A DNA stretch of 64,000 nucleotides from JBKEDC01 sp047974225 (lineage in GTDB: Bacteria; Bacteroidota; Bacteroidia; Bacteroidales; Prolixibacteraceae), in the NCBI GenBank assembly GCA_047974225.1, contig JBKECD010000022.1, positions 1-64,000 on the forward strand, read 5' to 3'. Numbering within the stretch: the first letter of the stretch is position 1; every line of letters begins with the position of its first letter. Positions 7,770 to 16,216 of the stretch are shown here, piece by piece. The notes under the pieces are model-generated. The model ran no database searches, was not told the DNA's origin, and saw nothing but the letters and a program-made list of their open reading frames with translations. A program made the translations under genes and the position numbers.

Positions 7770-7857
7770 TATAAATACAATTATAAAAGGGTTTGTCTGA
7801 TAGGCGGAATTTCACTCGAAATTCACTTTTTCGAGCCCATGCAGCACTTTGAGCCTG

Positions 7858-7865
7858 CAAAACTA
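7858..7865 (-). promoter_or_regulatory. Promoter -7 element (TAGTTTTG) of rplU-rpmA
   Basis: Matches TAnnTTTG on the reverse strand, about 90 bp before the rplU start codon. Confidence 0.5.
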
Positions 7866-7910
7866 AATAATTTTATTTGATTGGCAAGCGTTTATAGTCT
7901 TTTTATCTGA

Positions 7911-9449
7911 TTATCTGATTTTTTTGAATATCTCGCGGAAATCAATCTCCTTTTTCATAATATTATATAGCTCGCTGATTGCCACGCGGTCTTGATCCAT
8001 CGTGTCGCGGTGGCGAATCGTTACGGTGTTGTCTTCCAACGATTGATGATCAACCGTTACACAGAAAGGCGTGCCGATAGCATCTTGTCGGCGATAGCGC
8101 TTGCCGATGCTGTCTTTCTCATCATATTGGCAGTTGAAGTCGAATTTCAGTTCATCAATGATTTCACGAGCCTTTTCGGGCAGACCGTCTTTCTTCACCA
8201 AGGGCATCACCGCCAATTTCACCGGCGCAAGCACCGCTGGAATGCGCAGCACCACACGAGTGTCGTCGCCCACAGCTTCCTCGCAATAGGCTGCCGACAT
8301 CACTTGGAGAAACATGCGATCGACACCAATTGAAGTTTCCACCACATAGGGCACATACGACTCACCTGCCTCAGGGTCGTAGTATTGAATTTTCTTACCC
8401 GAATATTCTTGATGTTGCTTCAAGTCGAAATCAGTGCGGGAGTGAATACCCTCCACCTCTTTAAATCCGAAGGGGAATTTATATTCCACATCCACAGCTG
8501 CATTGGCATAGTGCGCCAACTTCTCGTGTTCGTGGAAGCGATAGTTTTCATCGCCAAAGCCGAGGGCTTTGTGCCATTTCATGCGTGTTTCTTTCCACGT
8601 TTTAAACCAATCGAGCTCGGTGCCGGGCTTCACAAAGAATTGCATCTCCATTTGCTCAAATTCGCGCATGCGGAAGATGAACTGACGAGCCACAATCTCG
8701 TTGCGGAATGCCTTGCCGATTTGCGCAATGCCGAAAGGAAGCTTCATTCTGCCGGTCTTTTGCACATTGAGGTAGTTCACAAAGATACCTTGCGCTGTTT
8801 CGGGGCGGAGGTAAATTTTTTGTGCGCCATCGGCTGTCGAGCCCATTTCGGTGGAAAACATGAGGTTGAACTGACGCACATCAGTCCAGTTTTTGCTACC
8901 ACTAATCGGACACACAATGCCTTCATCCTCGATGATGGTTTTCAACTCCGCCAAGTCATTGGCATTGAGTGCATCGGAAAAGCGGGTGTGAAGTGCATTC
9001 CACTTCTCTTGATTGGCAATCACACGAGGGTTGGTGGCACGGAATTGCGCTTCATCGAAAGCCTCGCCAAAACGCTTGGCAGCTTTCTCGCATTCCTTAT
9101 TCATTTTCTCTTCATATTTCGCCAATTGCTCCTCGATGAGCACATCGGCACGATAGCGTTTTTTTGAATCTTTGTTGTCAATTAAAGGGTCGTTGAAAGC
9201 ATCCACGTGTCCTGAAGCCTTCCAAATAGTGGGGTGCATGAAGATGGCGGAATCAATGCCCACCACATTTTCATGGAGCAGCACCATGCTGTCCCACCAA
9301 TATTTTTTAATGTTGTTTTTCAGTTCCACACCATTTTGCGCATAGTCATACACTGCGCCTAATCCGTCATAAATTTCGCTCGATTGAAACACGAAACCGT
9401 ATTCCTTGCAGTGAGCCACTAGCTTTTTGAAAACATCTTCTTGTGCCAT
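7911..9449 (-). CDS. glyS: Glycyl-tRNA synthetase, single-chain (alpha2) type
   Basis: The 512-residue class II aminoacyl-tRNA synthetase attaches glycine to tRNA-Gly. Motifs seen are the N-terminal CKEYGFVFQSSEIYDGLGAV, motif 1 around WWDSMVLLHENVVGIDSAIF, motif 2 GIAQIGKAFRNEI, SIGVDRMFLQVM (motif 3 side) and a C-terminal anticodon-binding domain beginning PVKLAVMPLV. The length and the one-chain architecture match the eukaryote/Gram-positive-like GlyRS rather than the two-subunit GlyQ/GlyS enzyme. The TATCTTTA at 9476-9483 is a likely promoter element 27 bp before the start. Confidence 0.97.
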   Translation of the reverse strand: MAQEDVFKKLVAHCKEYGFVFQSSEIYDGLGAVYDYAQNGVELKNNIKKYWWDSMVLLHENVVGIDSAIFMHPTIWKASGHVDAFNDPLIDNKDSKKRYRADVLIEEQLAKYEEKMNKECEKAAKRFGEAFDEAQFRATNPRVIANQEKWNALHTRFSDALNANDLAELKTIIEDEGIVCPISGSKNWTDVRQFNLMFSTEMGSTADGAQKIYLRPETAQGIFVNYLNVQKTGRMKLPFGIAQIGKAFRNEIVARQFIFRMREFEQMEMQFFVKPGTELDWFKTWKETRMKWHKALGFGDENYRFHEHEKLAHYANAAVDVEYKFPFGFKEVEGIHSRTDFDLKQHQEYSGKKIQYYDPEAGESYVPYVVETSIGVDRMFLQVMSAAYCEEAVGDDTRVVLRIPAVLAPVKLAVMPLVKKDGLPEKAREIIDELKFDFNCQYDEKDSIGKRYRRQDAIGTPFCVTVDHQSLEDNTVTIRHRDTMDQDRVAISELYNIMKKEIDFREIFKKIR

Positions 9450-9475
9450 ATTGCATATTTATTCTAATTCGGGCG

Positions 9476-9483
9476 TAAAGATA
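9476..9483 (-). promoter_or_regulatory. Promoter -7-like element (TATCTTTA) of glyS
   Basis: One mismatch to TAnnTTTG on the reverse strand, 27 bp before the glyS start codon. Confidence 0.4.
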
Positions 9484-9497
9484 AGTATTTTCTGATA

Positions 9498-9531
9498 AGG
9501 GGGCTTCTAAAAGGTCATTTTGATTTTATAA
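9498..9531 (+). mobile_element. Left-end remnant of the MITE also found at 59552
   Basis: GGGGGCTTCTAAAA followed by GGTCATTTTGATTTTAT matches the left end of the intact element at 59552-59738, apart from one base change and an 11-bp internal deletion. The rest of the element is missing; the 43-bp tandem array begins directly after it. Confidence 0.6.
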
Positions 9532-9543
9532 TGCCTGCATTTT

Positions 9544-9704
9544 GCGGCTAAATCCACGAAAAGTGCGCAGCTGTTAGTAGAGTTTTGCAACTAAATCCAC
9601 ACAAAGTGCGCAGCTGTTGGCAGGATTTGGAAGCTGAATCCACGCAAAGTGCGTAGCTGTTAGTAGAGTTTCGCAACTAAATCCACGCAAAGTGCGCGCA
9701 CTTT
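9544..9704. repeat. 43-bp tandem repeats upstream of the nucleoside transporter
   Basis: Four units, the last incomplete, share AATCCACGCAAAGTGCGCAG (starts at 9551, 9594, 9637 and 9680, an exact 43-bp period) followed by CTGTTAGTAGAGTTTCGCAA. The array ends in the 16-bp perfect palindrome AAAGTGCGCGCACTTT (9689-9704), about 25 bp before the promoter element. Confidence 0.92.
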
Positions 9705-9729
9705 TAGACAAAAAATCATTTTTTCTGAA

Positions 9730-9737
9730 TACCTTTG
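9730..9737 (+). promoter_or_regulatory. Promoter -7 element (TACCTTTG) directly before the nucleoside transporter start
   Basis: TACCTTTG ends five bases before the ATG at 9743, so the transcript would start at or almost at the start codon. Confidence 0.55.
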
Positions 9738-9742
9738 TCTGC

Positions 9743-11110
9743 ATGAAAACAACACTCCTGACATCTCAAGAAGCGGCAACTGCCACTTCTAATATTCTTT
9801 TAAGCCATGAAGCAAGTTCGTTTAGTTTCACCGGACTTCTCCGTGGATTGCTTGGCATGGCGGTGCTGATTGCTTTGGCATGGCTTTTTTCCAAAGACCG
9901 AAAAAACATCAACTGGCGCACTGTCGGTGTGGGACTAGGATTGCAAATTGTGCTGGCGGTGAGCGTACTCTATGTGCCTTTTGTGCGGAGCGGTTTCGAG
10001 TTCTTCGGAAAAATATTCGTCAAAATCCTCGACTTCACCCGTGCCGGCAGTTCCTTTCTCTTTGGCTCGCTGATGGATGTCGATACTTTCGGCTCTATTT
10101 TTGCCTTTCAGGTGCTGCCCACCATCGTGTTTTTTTCTGCGCTCACCAGTCTGCTCTTCTATTGGGGAATCATTCAGAAAGTAGTCTGGGCAATGGCATG
10201 GGTTTTCACCCGATTGATGAACCTCTCGGGGGCTGAATCGCTCTCGGTGGCAGGAAATATATTTCTCGGGCAGACCGAATCGCCACTCATGATTAAAGCC
10301 TATATTCCAAAGATGAATGCTTCGGAAATCATGCTCGTCATGTCGGGCGGAATGGCAACTCTCGCTGGAGGGGTGCTAGCTGCCTATATCGACATGCTGG
10401 GGGGCAACGACCCTGTGCTTCGGCTCGAATTTGCCAAACACTTGCTCATTGCCTCGGTGATGGCTGCTCCGGCAGCGGTGGTGTTTGCCAAGATGCTTGT
10501 GCCCAACACCGAAAAGGTGGATAGCGAAGTGGAAGTCAGCAAAGAGAAAATCGGAACTAACGAGCTTGATGCTATTTCCAACGGCACGAGCGAGGGCGTG
10601 AAATTGGCGGTCAATGTGGGGGGCATGCTCCTCGCATTTATTGCGCTGATTGCCATGCTGAACTATATTCTAGGGTTCATCGGTGGACACACCGGACTGA
10701 ATGCGTGGATTGCGAGTGCCACAGAGGGGCAATTTGATAGTTTCTCGCTGCAATTCATCTTAGGCTATCTCTTCGCCCCGATTATGTGGCTTATTGGCGT
10801 CTGTCCGCAAGATATCGCATTGGTGGGGCGCTTAATGGGCGAGAAGCTAATCCTAACGGAATTTATCGGCTATATCAGCCTATCGGAATTGAAAGCCGTG
10901 GGCGCTTTTGTGGAATACAAATCTGTGATTATGGCAACTTACATCCTTTGCGGATTTGCCAACATTGCCTCCATAGGCATTCAGATTGGCGGCATTGGAG
11001 CACTAGCCCCAAATAAAAGAAGTCAGCTTTCTAAGTTTGGACCTCTAGCTCTTTTGGCAGGCACACTCGCCTCGCTCATGTCTGCCACTATTATTGGAAT
11101 GATTTATTAG
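9743..11110 (+). CDS. Concentrative nucleoside transporter (NupC/CNT family)
   Basis: The product (about 455 residues from the ATG at 9743) is a polytopic membrane protein with CNT-family marks: GNIFLGQTESPLMIKAYIP (conserved GQTEXP substrate/Na+ site), MSGGMATLAGGVLAAYI, the later NVGGMLLAFIALIAML, and GFANIASIGIQIGGIGALAP near the end. CNT proteins take up nucleosides with Na+ or H+ across the inner membrane. I preferred the ATG at 9743 over the upstream start at 9692 because 9692 lies within the tandem repeat and before the promoter element. The last residues form an additional membrane helix. Confidence 0.9.
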   Translation: MKTTLLTSQEAATATSNILLSHEASSFSFTGLLRGLLGMAVLIALAWLFSKDRKNINWRTVGVGLGLQIVLAVSVLYVPFVRSGFEFFGKIFVKILDFTRAGSSFLFGSLMDVDTFGSIFAFQVLPTIVFFSALTSLLFYWGIIQKVVWAMAWVFTRLMNLSGAESLSVAGNIFLGQTESPLMIKAYIPKMNASEIMLVMSGGMATLAGGVLAAYIDMLGGNDPVLRLEFAKHLLIASVMAAPAAVVFAKMLVPNTEKVDSEVEVSKEKIGTNELDAISNGTSEGVKLAVNVGGMLLAFIALIAMLNYILGFIGGHTGLNAWIASATEGQFDSFSLQFILGYLFAPIMWLIGVCPQDIALVGRLMGEKLILTEFIGYISLSELKAVGAFVEYKSVIMATYILCGFANIASIGIQIGGIGALAPNKRSQLSKFGPLALLAGTLASLMSATIIGMIY

Positions 11111-11180
11111 GGAAAACAAGACTTTCCACTCGCGCCGAAAAAACAATCCGCTTTTTTGCGAATATCTGAAATGGAAGTAT

Positions 11181-11188
11181 TATCTTTG
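11181..11188 (+). promoter_or_regulatory. Promoter -7 element (TATCTTTG) of higBA
   Basis: Perfect TAnnTTTG match 19 bp before the HigB-like start codon at 11208. Confidence 0.6.
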
Positions 11189-11207
11189 CCTCATCAAAAT
11201 ATACGAT

Positions 11208-11525
11208 ATGATTGTTACGTTTGAAGAAGAGTACTTGCAAACCCTTTATGATACAGGAAAAAGTGGAGATAAGAAACACCAATATCAACCCGAAATCATA
11301 CGTAAATACCAAATCTGCATTCGGTATTTGCTCGGCGCAAGCAACATTGAAGAATTATTCACCATCAATTCGCTTAATTACGAAGTACTGAAAGGCGACA
11401 AGACGGGCATTTCTTCCATCAGAGTAAACAAGCAATACCGCATTGAATTTACAGTTACGAAACAAGGGGCGGAATCCATCGTTACTGTGTGTAATATTTT
11501 AGAATTGTCAAACCACTATAAATAA
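11208..11525 (+). CDS. higB: HigB-like toxin of a type II toxin-antitoxin pair
   Basis: The 105-residue protein fits the HigB/RelE-fold killer family: FEEEYLQTLY near the start, then LNYEVLKGDKTGISSIRVNK and YRIEFTV, the usual core, and a C-terminal IVTVCNILELSNHYK. HigB toxins are ribosome-dependent mRNA endonucleases that stop growth when the antitoxin is degraded. The antitoxin gene follows after 7 bp in the toxin-first order characteristic of higBA. The catalytic residues cannot be assigned with certainty from sequence alone. Confidence 0.85.
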   Translation: MIVTFEEEYLQTLYDTGKSGDKKHQYQPEIIRKYQICIRYLLGASNIEELFTINSLNYEVLKGDKTGISSIRVNKQYRIEFTVTKQGAESIVTVCNILELSNHYK

Positions 11526-11532
11526 CAAAGCT

Positions 11533-11877
11533 ATGATTACGATTAAGGGGATTGACCCAAAAATGATCGCAAATAATCTTACGCCATCAAATCCCGTGCA
11601 TCCGGGCGAGATGATAAAAGATGAAATCGAATATCGCGGCATTTCGCAAAAGAAACTTGCGCTACAAACGGGTATTTCATACACCGTGCTCAATGAAGTG
11701 TTAAATGGCAAACGCCCCGTTTCTACCGAATACGCTTTGTTGTTTGAAGCGGCATTGGACATTGAAGCTGGAATTTGGATAAAGACACAAGCCGATTACG
11801 ATGTGATAATCGCAAAATCAAACAAGACATTTGCGAAACGTCTTGAAAGCATTCGTAAGATTGCAGCAGTATTGTAA
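11533..11877 (+). CDS. higA: HigA-like antitoxin (HTH, XRE type)
   Basis: The 114-residue protein contains the family start PSNPVHPGEMIKDEIEYRGI and a helix-turn-helix of the Cro/XRE type (QKKLALQTGISYTVLNEVLN), followed by GKRPVSTEYALLFEAALDIE. HigA neutralises HigB and represses the operon promoter through the HTH. It is expected to be cotranscribed with the toxin from 11181. A 16-bp perfect inverted repeat lies 30 bp after the gene. Confidence 0.88.
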   Translation: MITIKGIDPKMIANNLTPSNPVHPGEMIKDEIEYRGISQKKLALQTGISYTVLNEVLNGKRPVSTEYALLFEAALDIEAGIWIKTQADYDVIIAKSNKTFAKRLESIRKIAAVL

Positions 11878-11907
11878 TTAGAGTCAATCAAGCACAACAT
11901 TTTCTCA

Positions 11908-11959
11908 TGTTCTAATCGAAAAACATGTTACCCAGTGACGGTTTTTTTCGATTAGAACA
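11908..11959. repeat. 16-bp perfect inverted repeat after higBA
   Basis: TGTTCTAATCGAAAAA (11908-11923) and TTTTTCGATTAGAACA (11944-11959) are exact reverse complements with a 20-bp loop. The stem is AT-rich, so it is a weak terminator at best; it could instead be a protein-binding site or a recombination remnant. Confidence 0.7.
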
Positions 11960-11978
11960 CCCCTAAGCCCTAGAAAAA

Positions 11979-12581
11979 ATGAGTTTACTACTCTATCTAG
12001 AACCCAATCGCATTGAAGCTGGCTGCGATGAAGCCGGTCGTGGATGCCTAGCCGGTCCTGTGGTGGCAGCAGCGGTTATTCTGCCCCCCGATTTCAGCAA
12101 CGAGCTGCTGAATGACTCCAAAAAGCTCAGCGAGAAACAACGCTATGCCCTGCGCCCCATCATCGAGGAGCAAGCTGTGGCGTGGGCTGTCGGCGTGGTG
12201 AGCCACACCGAAATTGATGAAATAAATATCCTCCAAGCATCCTTTCTCGCCATGCACCGTGCCGTGGATGCTTTGCAAGTGAAGCCCGAGCATCTGCTCA
12301 TTGATGGCAATCGCTTCAAGCCCTACCCCGGCATTCCACACACCACCATCATCAAGGGCGATGGCAAACTGATGCCTATTGCGGCAGCCTCAATCCTAGC
12401 GAAATGCTATCGTGATGATTTGATGAATAAACTCGCCGAAGAATTTCCAATGTATGACTGGGCAAGTAATAAAGGCTATCCCACCAAAAAACACCGTGCC
12501 GGCATCGAAAAGCATGGTGCATGCCAATATCACCGCATGACATTCCGATTAACAGATGGACAGATGAAGTTGGAATTGTGA
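11979..12581 (+). CDS. rnhB: Ribonuclease HII
   Basis: The 200-residue enzyme removes RNA from RNA-DNA hybrids and single ribonucleotides from DNA. The catalytic signature GCDEAGRGCLAGPVVAAAV is at the N-terminus, with LNDSKKLSEKQR, the acidic LLIDGN segment and AAASILAKCYRDDLM further on, matching RNase HII in order and length. It lies downstream of the HigBA pair on the same strand but is separated by an inverted repeat, so it is probably expressed separately. Confidence 0.97.
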   Translation: MSLLLYLEPNRIEAGCDEAGRGCLAGPVVAAAVILPPDFSNELLNDSKKLSEKQRYALRPIIEEQAVAWAVGVVSHTEIDEINILQASFLAMHRAVDALQVKPEHLLIDGNRFKPYPGIPHTTIIKGDGKLMPIAAASILAKCYRDDLMNKLAEEFPMYDWASNKGYPTKKHRAGIEKHGACQYHRMTFRLTDGQMKLEL

Positions 12582-12603
12582 ATGGGAAGTGTATAAAAAC
12601 AAA

Positions 12604-12651
12604 AAACCTCAGTTTCATCATCCCGAAACGAGAGAGAGGAGTTACTGAGGA
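12604..12651. terminator. Hairpin with flanking T-run on the reverse strand
   Basis: CCTCAGT and ACTGAGG pair around a purine-rich loop. Read on the reverse strand the stem is followed by a T-rich tract, the layout of an intrinsic terminator, although no reverse-strand gene feeding it is seen. Confidence 0.3.
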
Positions 12652-12690
12652 CTGCGCAGCAAAGATAGAAAATATATTTAGACCGACACA

Positions 12691-13329
12691 ATGGAAATAG
12701 CAAAAATTCTAAATCTTGTATCTCAAGAGCGATTTGAGCCTTACCGAAAACGATATTATAATGATTTAAAGAGGAGTTTTGCACTCTACCAAGCAAACAT
12801 TCTGATTTCGCAATCATTCTATTCAAGTCTTTCTATTTTAGAGGTAACATTGAGAAATTCTATTAATAATTCTTTTCAAGAGTATTTCGATGATAATCGA
12901 TGGTATCGAAAGCTTCCAGAAGAATTGAGAGTGCAAATAGAAGCTATTGAGAGTAAGTTGCTAAAATCAAAGAAGCCTATATCTGTTGATCGAATTATTG
13001 CGGAATTAAACTTTGGCTTTTGGACTGTGTTGTTCAACAGACAATATGCGCGTTTTTTTTGGAAGCCTTTAATCCATGCTTTCCCAAATCTCCCCAGCGA
13101 TTGCCGAAAAAGAACCATTGTTTCTGCTAAATTGAATCGCATTCGGACATTCAGGAATCGGATATATCATTACGAACCTATTATTTGGAATATTCAAGAA
13201 ATTGTCAATAAGAGAGAGGAGATATATGAAATACTTGATTGGATTGAACCCGAAATAAAAAACTGGGCAATCAGTATTGACCAGTTTAATCAGACAAAAC
13301 AGAAGATAAAAGACAGCCTATTGGGATAG
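12691..13329 (+). CDS. Abi-like HEPN-domain protein (putative abortive-infection gene)
   Basis: The 212-residue protein resembles the Abi_2/Abi-like family: SQERFEPYRKRYYNDLKRSF at the N-terminus, a central SILEVTLRNSINN segment and NFGFWTVLFNRQYARFFW, then RNRIYHYEP. RNRIYH (155-160) fits the RNxxxH active-site motif of HEPN ribonucleases, which in abortive-infection and toxin systems cut RNA during phage attack. It is a lone gene between rnhB and tadA with no antitoxin partner beside it. Phage-defence function is inference from family and motif. Confidence 0.75.
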   Translation: MEIAKILNLVSQERFEPYRKRYYNDLKRSFALYQANILISQSFYSSLSILEVTLRNSINNSFQEYFDDNRWYRKLPEELRVQIEAIESKLLKSKKPISVDRIIAELNFGFWTVLFNRQYARFFWKPLIHAFPNLPSDCRKRTIVSAKLNRIRTFRNRIYHYEPIIWNIQEIVNKREEIYEILDWIEPEIKNWAISIDQFNQTKQKIKDSLLG

Positions 13330-13351
13330 GCTTCAAAATAGGAAAGTGTGC

Positions 13352-13508
13352 CCACTAGCCCATAGGGCTTCAATCTTAATATTTCAAGATTAATCCCCTA
13401 CGGGAAATGGGGGGGTGTAGATAAAATTAAAGCCCTAACGGGCTACCAACACATCACCGCATTAGCACATCATCGCATCACCGCATTAACACATTAACAC
13501 ATTAACAC
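13352..13508. repeat. Dispersed palindromic repeat and CATTAACA short tandem repeats before tadA
   Basis: The first part (AGCCCATAGGGCTTCAATC, then CCCCTACGGG and GCCCTAACGGGCTA) resembles the GC-rich hairpin fragments at about 6995-7042. It is followed by short imperfect repeats of CATCACCGCATTA and finally three CATTAACA units ending at the tadA start. Confidence 0.6.
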
Positions 13509-13510
13509 CC

Positions 13511-13945
13511 ATGTTCACCGACGAATATTTCATGAAACAAGCCTTTGCCGAGGCAATCAAAGCCTATGATCGAGGGGAAATCCCTGTGGGCGTTGTGGTG
13601 GTGGCGAAGAATCGCATCATCGCCCGAGCACACAACCTCACCGAAGCCCTGAATGACGTTACGGCTCATGCCGAAATGCAAGCCGTAACCGCTGCTGCCA
13701 ATCAATTAGGCGGAAAATACCTGAAGGATTGTACACTCTATGTAACCCTCGAACCTTGTGTGATGTGTGCCGGCGCAATAGCTTGGGCGCAGCTTTCCAA
13801 GCTCGTCTATGGCGCTAGCGATGAAAAGCGAGGATATAGCCGACTAGCCCCCAATGCCCTCCACCCCAAAACCGAAGTGCTGAGCGGCATCATGGGCGAT
13901 GATTGTGCCGACCTGATGCAGGCATTCTTTAAGGAGCGGCGATAG
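13511..13945 (+). CDS. tadA: tRNA-specific adenosine deaminase
   Basis: The 144-residue protein has the cytidine/deoxycytidylate deaminase zinc site of TadA: HAE (53-55) and PCVMC (82-86), with the catalytic Glu in HAE, and the family segment EPCVMCAGAIAWAQLSKLVY. TadA converts A34 to inosine in tRNA-Arg(ACG). The start is at 13511; short tandem repeats occupy the bases immediately before it. The next gene, on the other strand, ends 6 bp away. Confidence 0.93.
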   Translation: MFTDEYFMKQAFAEAIKAYDRGEIPVGVVVVAKNRIIARAHNLTEALNDVTAHAEMQAVTAAANQLGGKYLKDCTLYVTLEPCVMCAGAIAWAQLSKLVYGASDEKRGYSRLAPNALHPKTEVLSGIMGDDCADLMQAFFKERR

Positions 13946-13951
13946 CAATGC

Positions 13952-14608
13952 TTATCGCACGCCATGTGTGAGCACCGTCCTCAAGCCTTCTTCCAAGCGA
14001 AGTTCGGCTATCTCGATGCCATTTTCACGCAGGGCTGCTGTGAAACCTTCATTCATCATGCGACCCGCCGAAAGGGGAAATTCCAAGAGCTGTGGAATGC
14101 TTTCTTCTTTCGCAGGCTCATGATAAAAGCTCAAGCAGCTTTCAAGCTTCGTCGATAGATATATTCGACATGCCATGGGGCGTGCTGGATAGGCACTGCA
14201 TGACTCATCGACAAGCAACGGACAAGCCTCTTTGTGGTTCAGCACCTCTTGCTCGTCGAGCGTTTCGGTGTGCGTATATTTGGTGCTCGCAGCCTCTTTC
14301 ACTCGTTCTCTTTGGGCTGGAGTGAATTTTTTCTTCATGAAATCACTCAGCAAGTGAAATTCATAGGAATTGGCAAAAACTGCCTGATAGCAGCAAAAAC
14401 CACATCCCTTCTTACAATCAATCGACACCCCCTGCCGTGTGGCATGCTGCTCAAGCATGATAATTAGCTCATCGACCGACTTGAGCATCTCGCGCACATA
14501 GCCGAGAAATTTCTTCTCATCGCTTCGATATTTGGCGGCTTGCTCGCCAAGGCGATAGCCATCGTTATAAAACGCTTGTTCGTGTGAATTGAGTTGGGGT
14601 TCGCTCAT
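13952..14608 (-). CDS. YkgJ-family cysteine-cluster protein
   Basis: The 218-residue protein has the CxxxCxxCC-type cluster DCKKGCGFCCYQA in the middle and a second set, ACPLLVDESCSAYPARPMAC followed by RIY and later ESC. This is the arrangement of the YkgJ/zinc-or-iron-chelating family, whose members bind a metal, probably an Fe-S cluster or Zn, with no settled function. It starts 3 bp after the stop of the GHL10 gene upstream on the same strand, so the two are likely cotranscribed. Confidence 0.85.
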   Translation of the reverse strand: MSEPQLNSHEQAFYNDGYRLGEQAAKYRSDEKKFLGYVREMLKSVDELIIMLEQHATRQGVSIDCKKGCGFCCYQAVFANSYEFHLLSDFMKKKFTPAQRERVKEAASTKYTHTETLDEQEVLNHKEACPLLVDESCSAYPARPMACRIYLSTKLESCLSFYHEPAKEESIPQLLEFPLSAGRMMNEGFTAALRENGIEIAELRLEEGLRTVLTHGVR

Positions 14609-14610
14609 CC

Positions 14611-16125
14611 TTATAGTTTGATTAATTGTGTTTCGCTTAGCTCACTTTCATTATTAAATCGGTCGAGCACTGATATTTGCACCTTATATGTTTTTTTCTT
14701 GCCTGGAGGATTATCCTTGATTTTAATATCCGTTTCTGTGGTTACACCATACACTTGCTTAGCATCATTTTGGTCGATTGTCTCGTTTTCTTCGCAGTAA
14801 TAAATCACATAGCGCAGCGGCTCATCGCTTTTGTTTTTATACTCTGGAGCCAACCAGGTGATGCGCTTCTTGAAGATGCTGAAATCACGCACCTTGCTGG
14901 GTGATTCACCATCAATCCAAGGCATCGGGGGAATGAGTGCGGGATAGTCGTAGAGGTTTTTTTGCAGTGTTTTCTGCAAGCCGAGCAAATCACGATTGAA
15001 ATGCTTAGCACTATAAAAAGCACTTCCCTGAATGTTGGACGTGGTGCGGGTCAGATGTATCTGATAAGGAATTTGATTGGCATCTTGCCAACCAGCCACC
15101 GTGGAGTTCTTGTCCACCTTATAGAGCGCATGCCCCACATAGACCGAACGACCAAAAGTATATTGACTCCACCAGTCGATGAGCGTCTTATAGTCGGCAG
15201 CTGGGTTGCCCACTTCCCAATAAATCTGCGGCGTGAGATAGTCAATCCAGCCGTTGTGCATCCATTTCAACACGTCGGCATAAAGATGGTCGTAGTTGGT
15301 TACTCCAGCACGAGTGGCTGAACCCATGGTGTCTTTATCATTGTTTCGCCACACCCCAAACGGACTAACTCCAAATTTGACATAAGGCTTCGCATCTTTA
15401 ATTGTCTTCGCCAATAGGCTGATAGCCTGATCAACATGATATCTTCGCCAACTAGCCTTTTCAGTCGAGGCAAAACCATTTGGATTAGCCTGAAATTGTG
15501 CCTCATCGGGGAACTCTTCACCATTAGCCGCTGGATAAGGATAGAAATAATCGTCGATGTGAATTGCATCAACGTTATAGCGCAACACAATATCATGCAC
15601 AATTTCGGCAATATAAGCTCGGGTTTCGGGAAGTGCTGGGTTCAGATAAAGCTTGTTGTCGTATTTCACCACCCACTCTGGATGACGAAATGCTACACTG
15701 ATGCGTGATATCTGCTCGCTGGCACTTTGTGCCACTCGAAAGGGATTTAGCCACGCATGAAATTCCAATCCACGCTTGTGTGCTTCTTCAATCCAAAACG
15801 CCATTGGGTCATAGCCCGGAGATTTACCAGGGTTGCCCGTGAGATAGCGCGACCAAGGCTCATAAGGAGATTCATAGAAGGCATCAGAACAAGGGCGAGC
15901 TTGAAAAAACACGGCGTTCATTTTGTTTTTCTGCATCATGTCGAGCAAGGCAATAGCTTCTTTTTGCTGCTCCTTGATGCTCAGTCCCGGCTTGGAGGGC
16001 CAGTCGATATTGTTCACCGTGGCAACCCACACGCCACGAAATTCATACTTTGGTTTAGGGGTTTCTACCGCCATCAGCTGTGCGCAAATTCCCACAGTCA
16101 AAAACAAAAGGATTACTCTTCTCAT
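14611..16125 (-). CDS. Secreted glycosyl-hydrolase-like family 10 (GHL10) protein
   Basis: The 504-residue product has a signal peptide (MRRVILLFLTVGICAQLMA) followed by the GHL10/DUF187 signature EFRGVWVATVNNIDWPSKPG, the segment NAVFFQARPCSDAFYESPYE and GLEFHAWLNPFRVA, which form a TIM-barrel fold. VDAIHIDDYFYPYP holds the acidic pair expected at the catalytic site. The last ~90 residues look like a fibronectin-type III or similar beta domain. It probably acts on a polysaccharide or peptidoglycan in the periplasm or outside the cell; no substrate is established here. The YkgJ gene follows directly. Confidence 0.87.
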   Translation of the reverse strand: MRRVILLFLTVGICAQLMAVETPKPKYEFRGVWVATVNNIDWPSKPGLSIKEQQKEAIALLDMMQKNKMNAVFFQARPCSDAFYESPYEPWSRYLTGNPGKSPGYDPMAFWIEEAHKRGLEFHAWLNPFRVAQSASEQISRISVAFRHPEWVVKYDNKLYLNPALPETRAYIAEIVHDIVLRYNVDAIHIDDYFYPYPAANGEEFPDEAQFQANPNGFASTEKASWRRYHVDQAISLLAKTIKDAKPYVKFGVSPFGVWRNNDKDTMGSATRAGVTNYDHLYADVLKWMHNGWIDYLTPQIYWEVGNPAADYKTLIDWWSQYTFGRSVYVGHALYKVDKNSTVAGWQDANQIPYQIHLTRTTSNIQGSAFYSAKHFNRDLLGLQKTLQKNLYDYPALIPPMPWIDGESPSKVRDFSIFKKRITWLAPEYKNKSDEPLRYVIYYCEENETIDQNDAKQVYGVTTETDIKIKDNPPGKKKTYKVQISVLDRFNNESELSETQLIKL

Positions 16126-16216
16126 TGATTTACTATTAGCTATTGTTAAGCTTGCAAAGTAAATACTTTTTTTTGATGTTATAAACTTTAAGATTAATTG
16201 CTATTAAACTATCGTT

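Noticed and set aside
8385..9167. Long + strand frame (260 codons)
   Set aside because: Fully antisense to glyS, whose motifs are unambiguous; a shadow frame.
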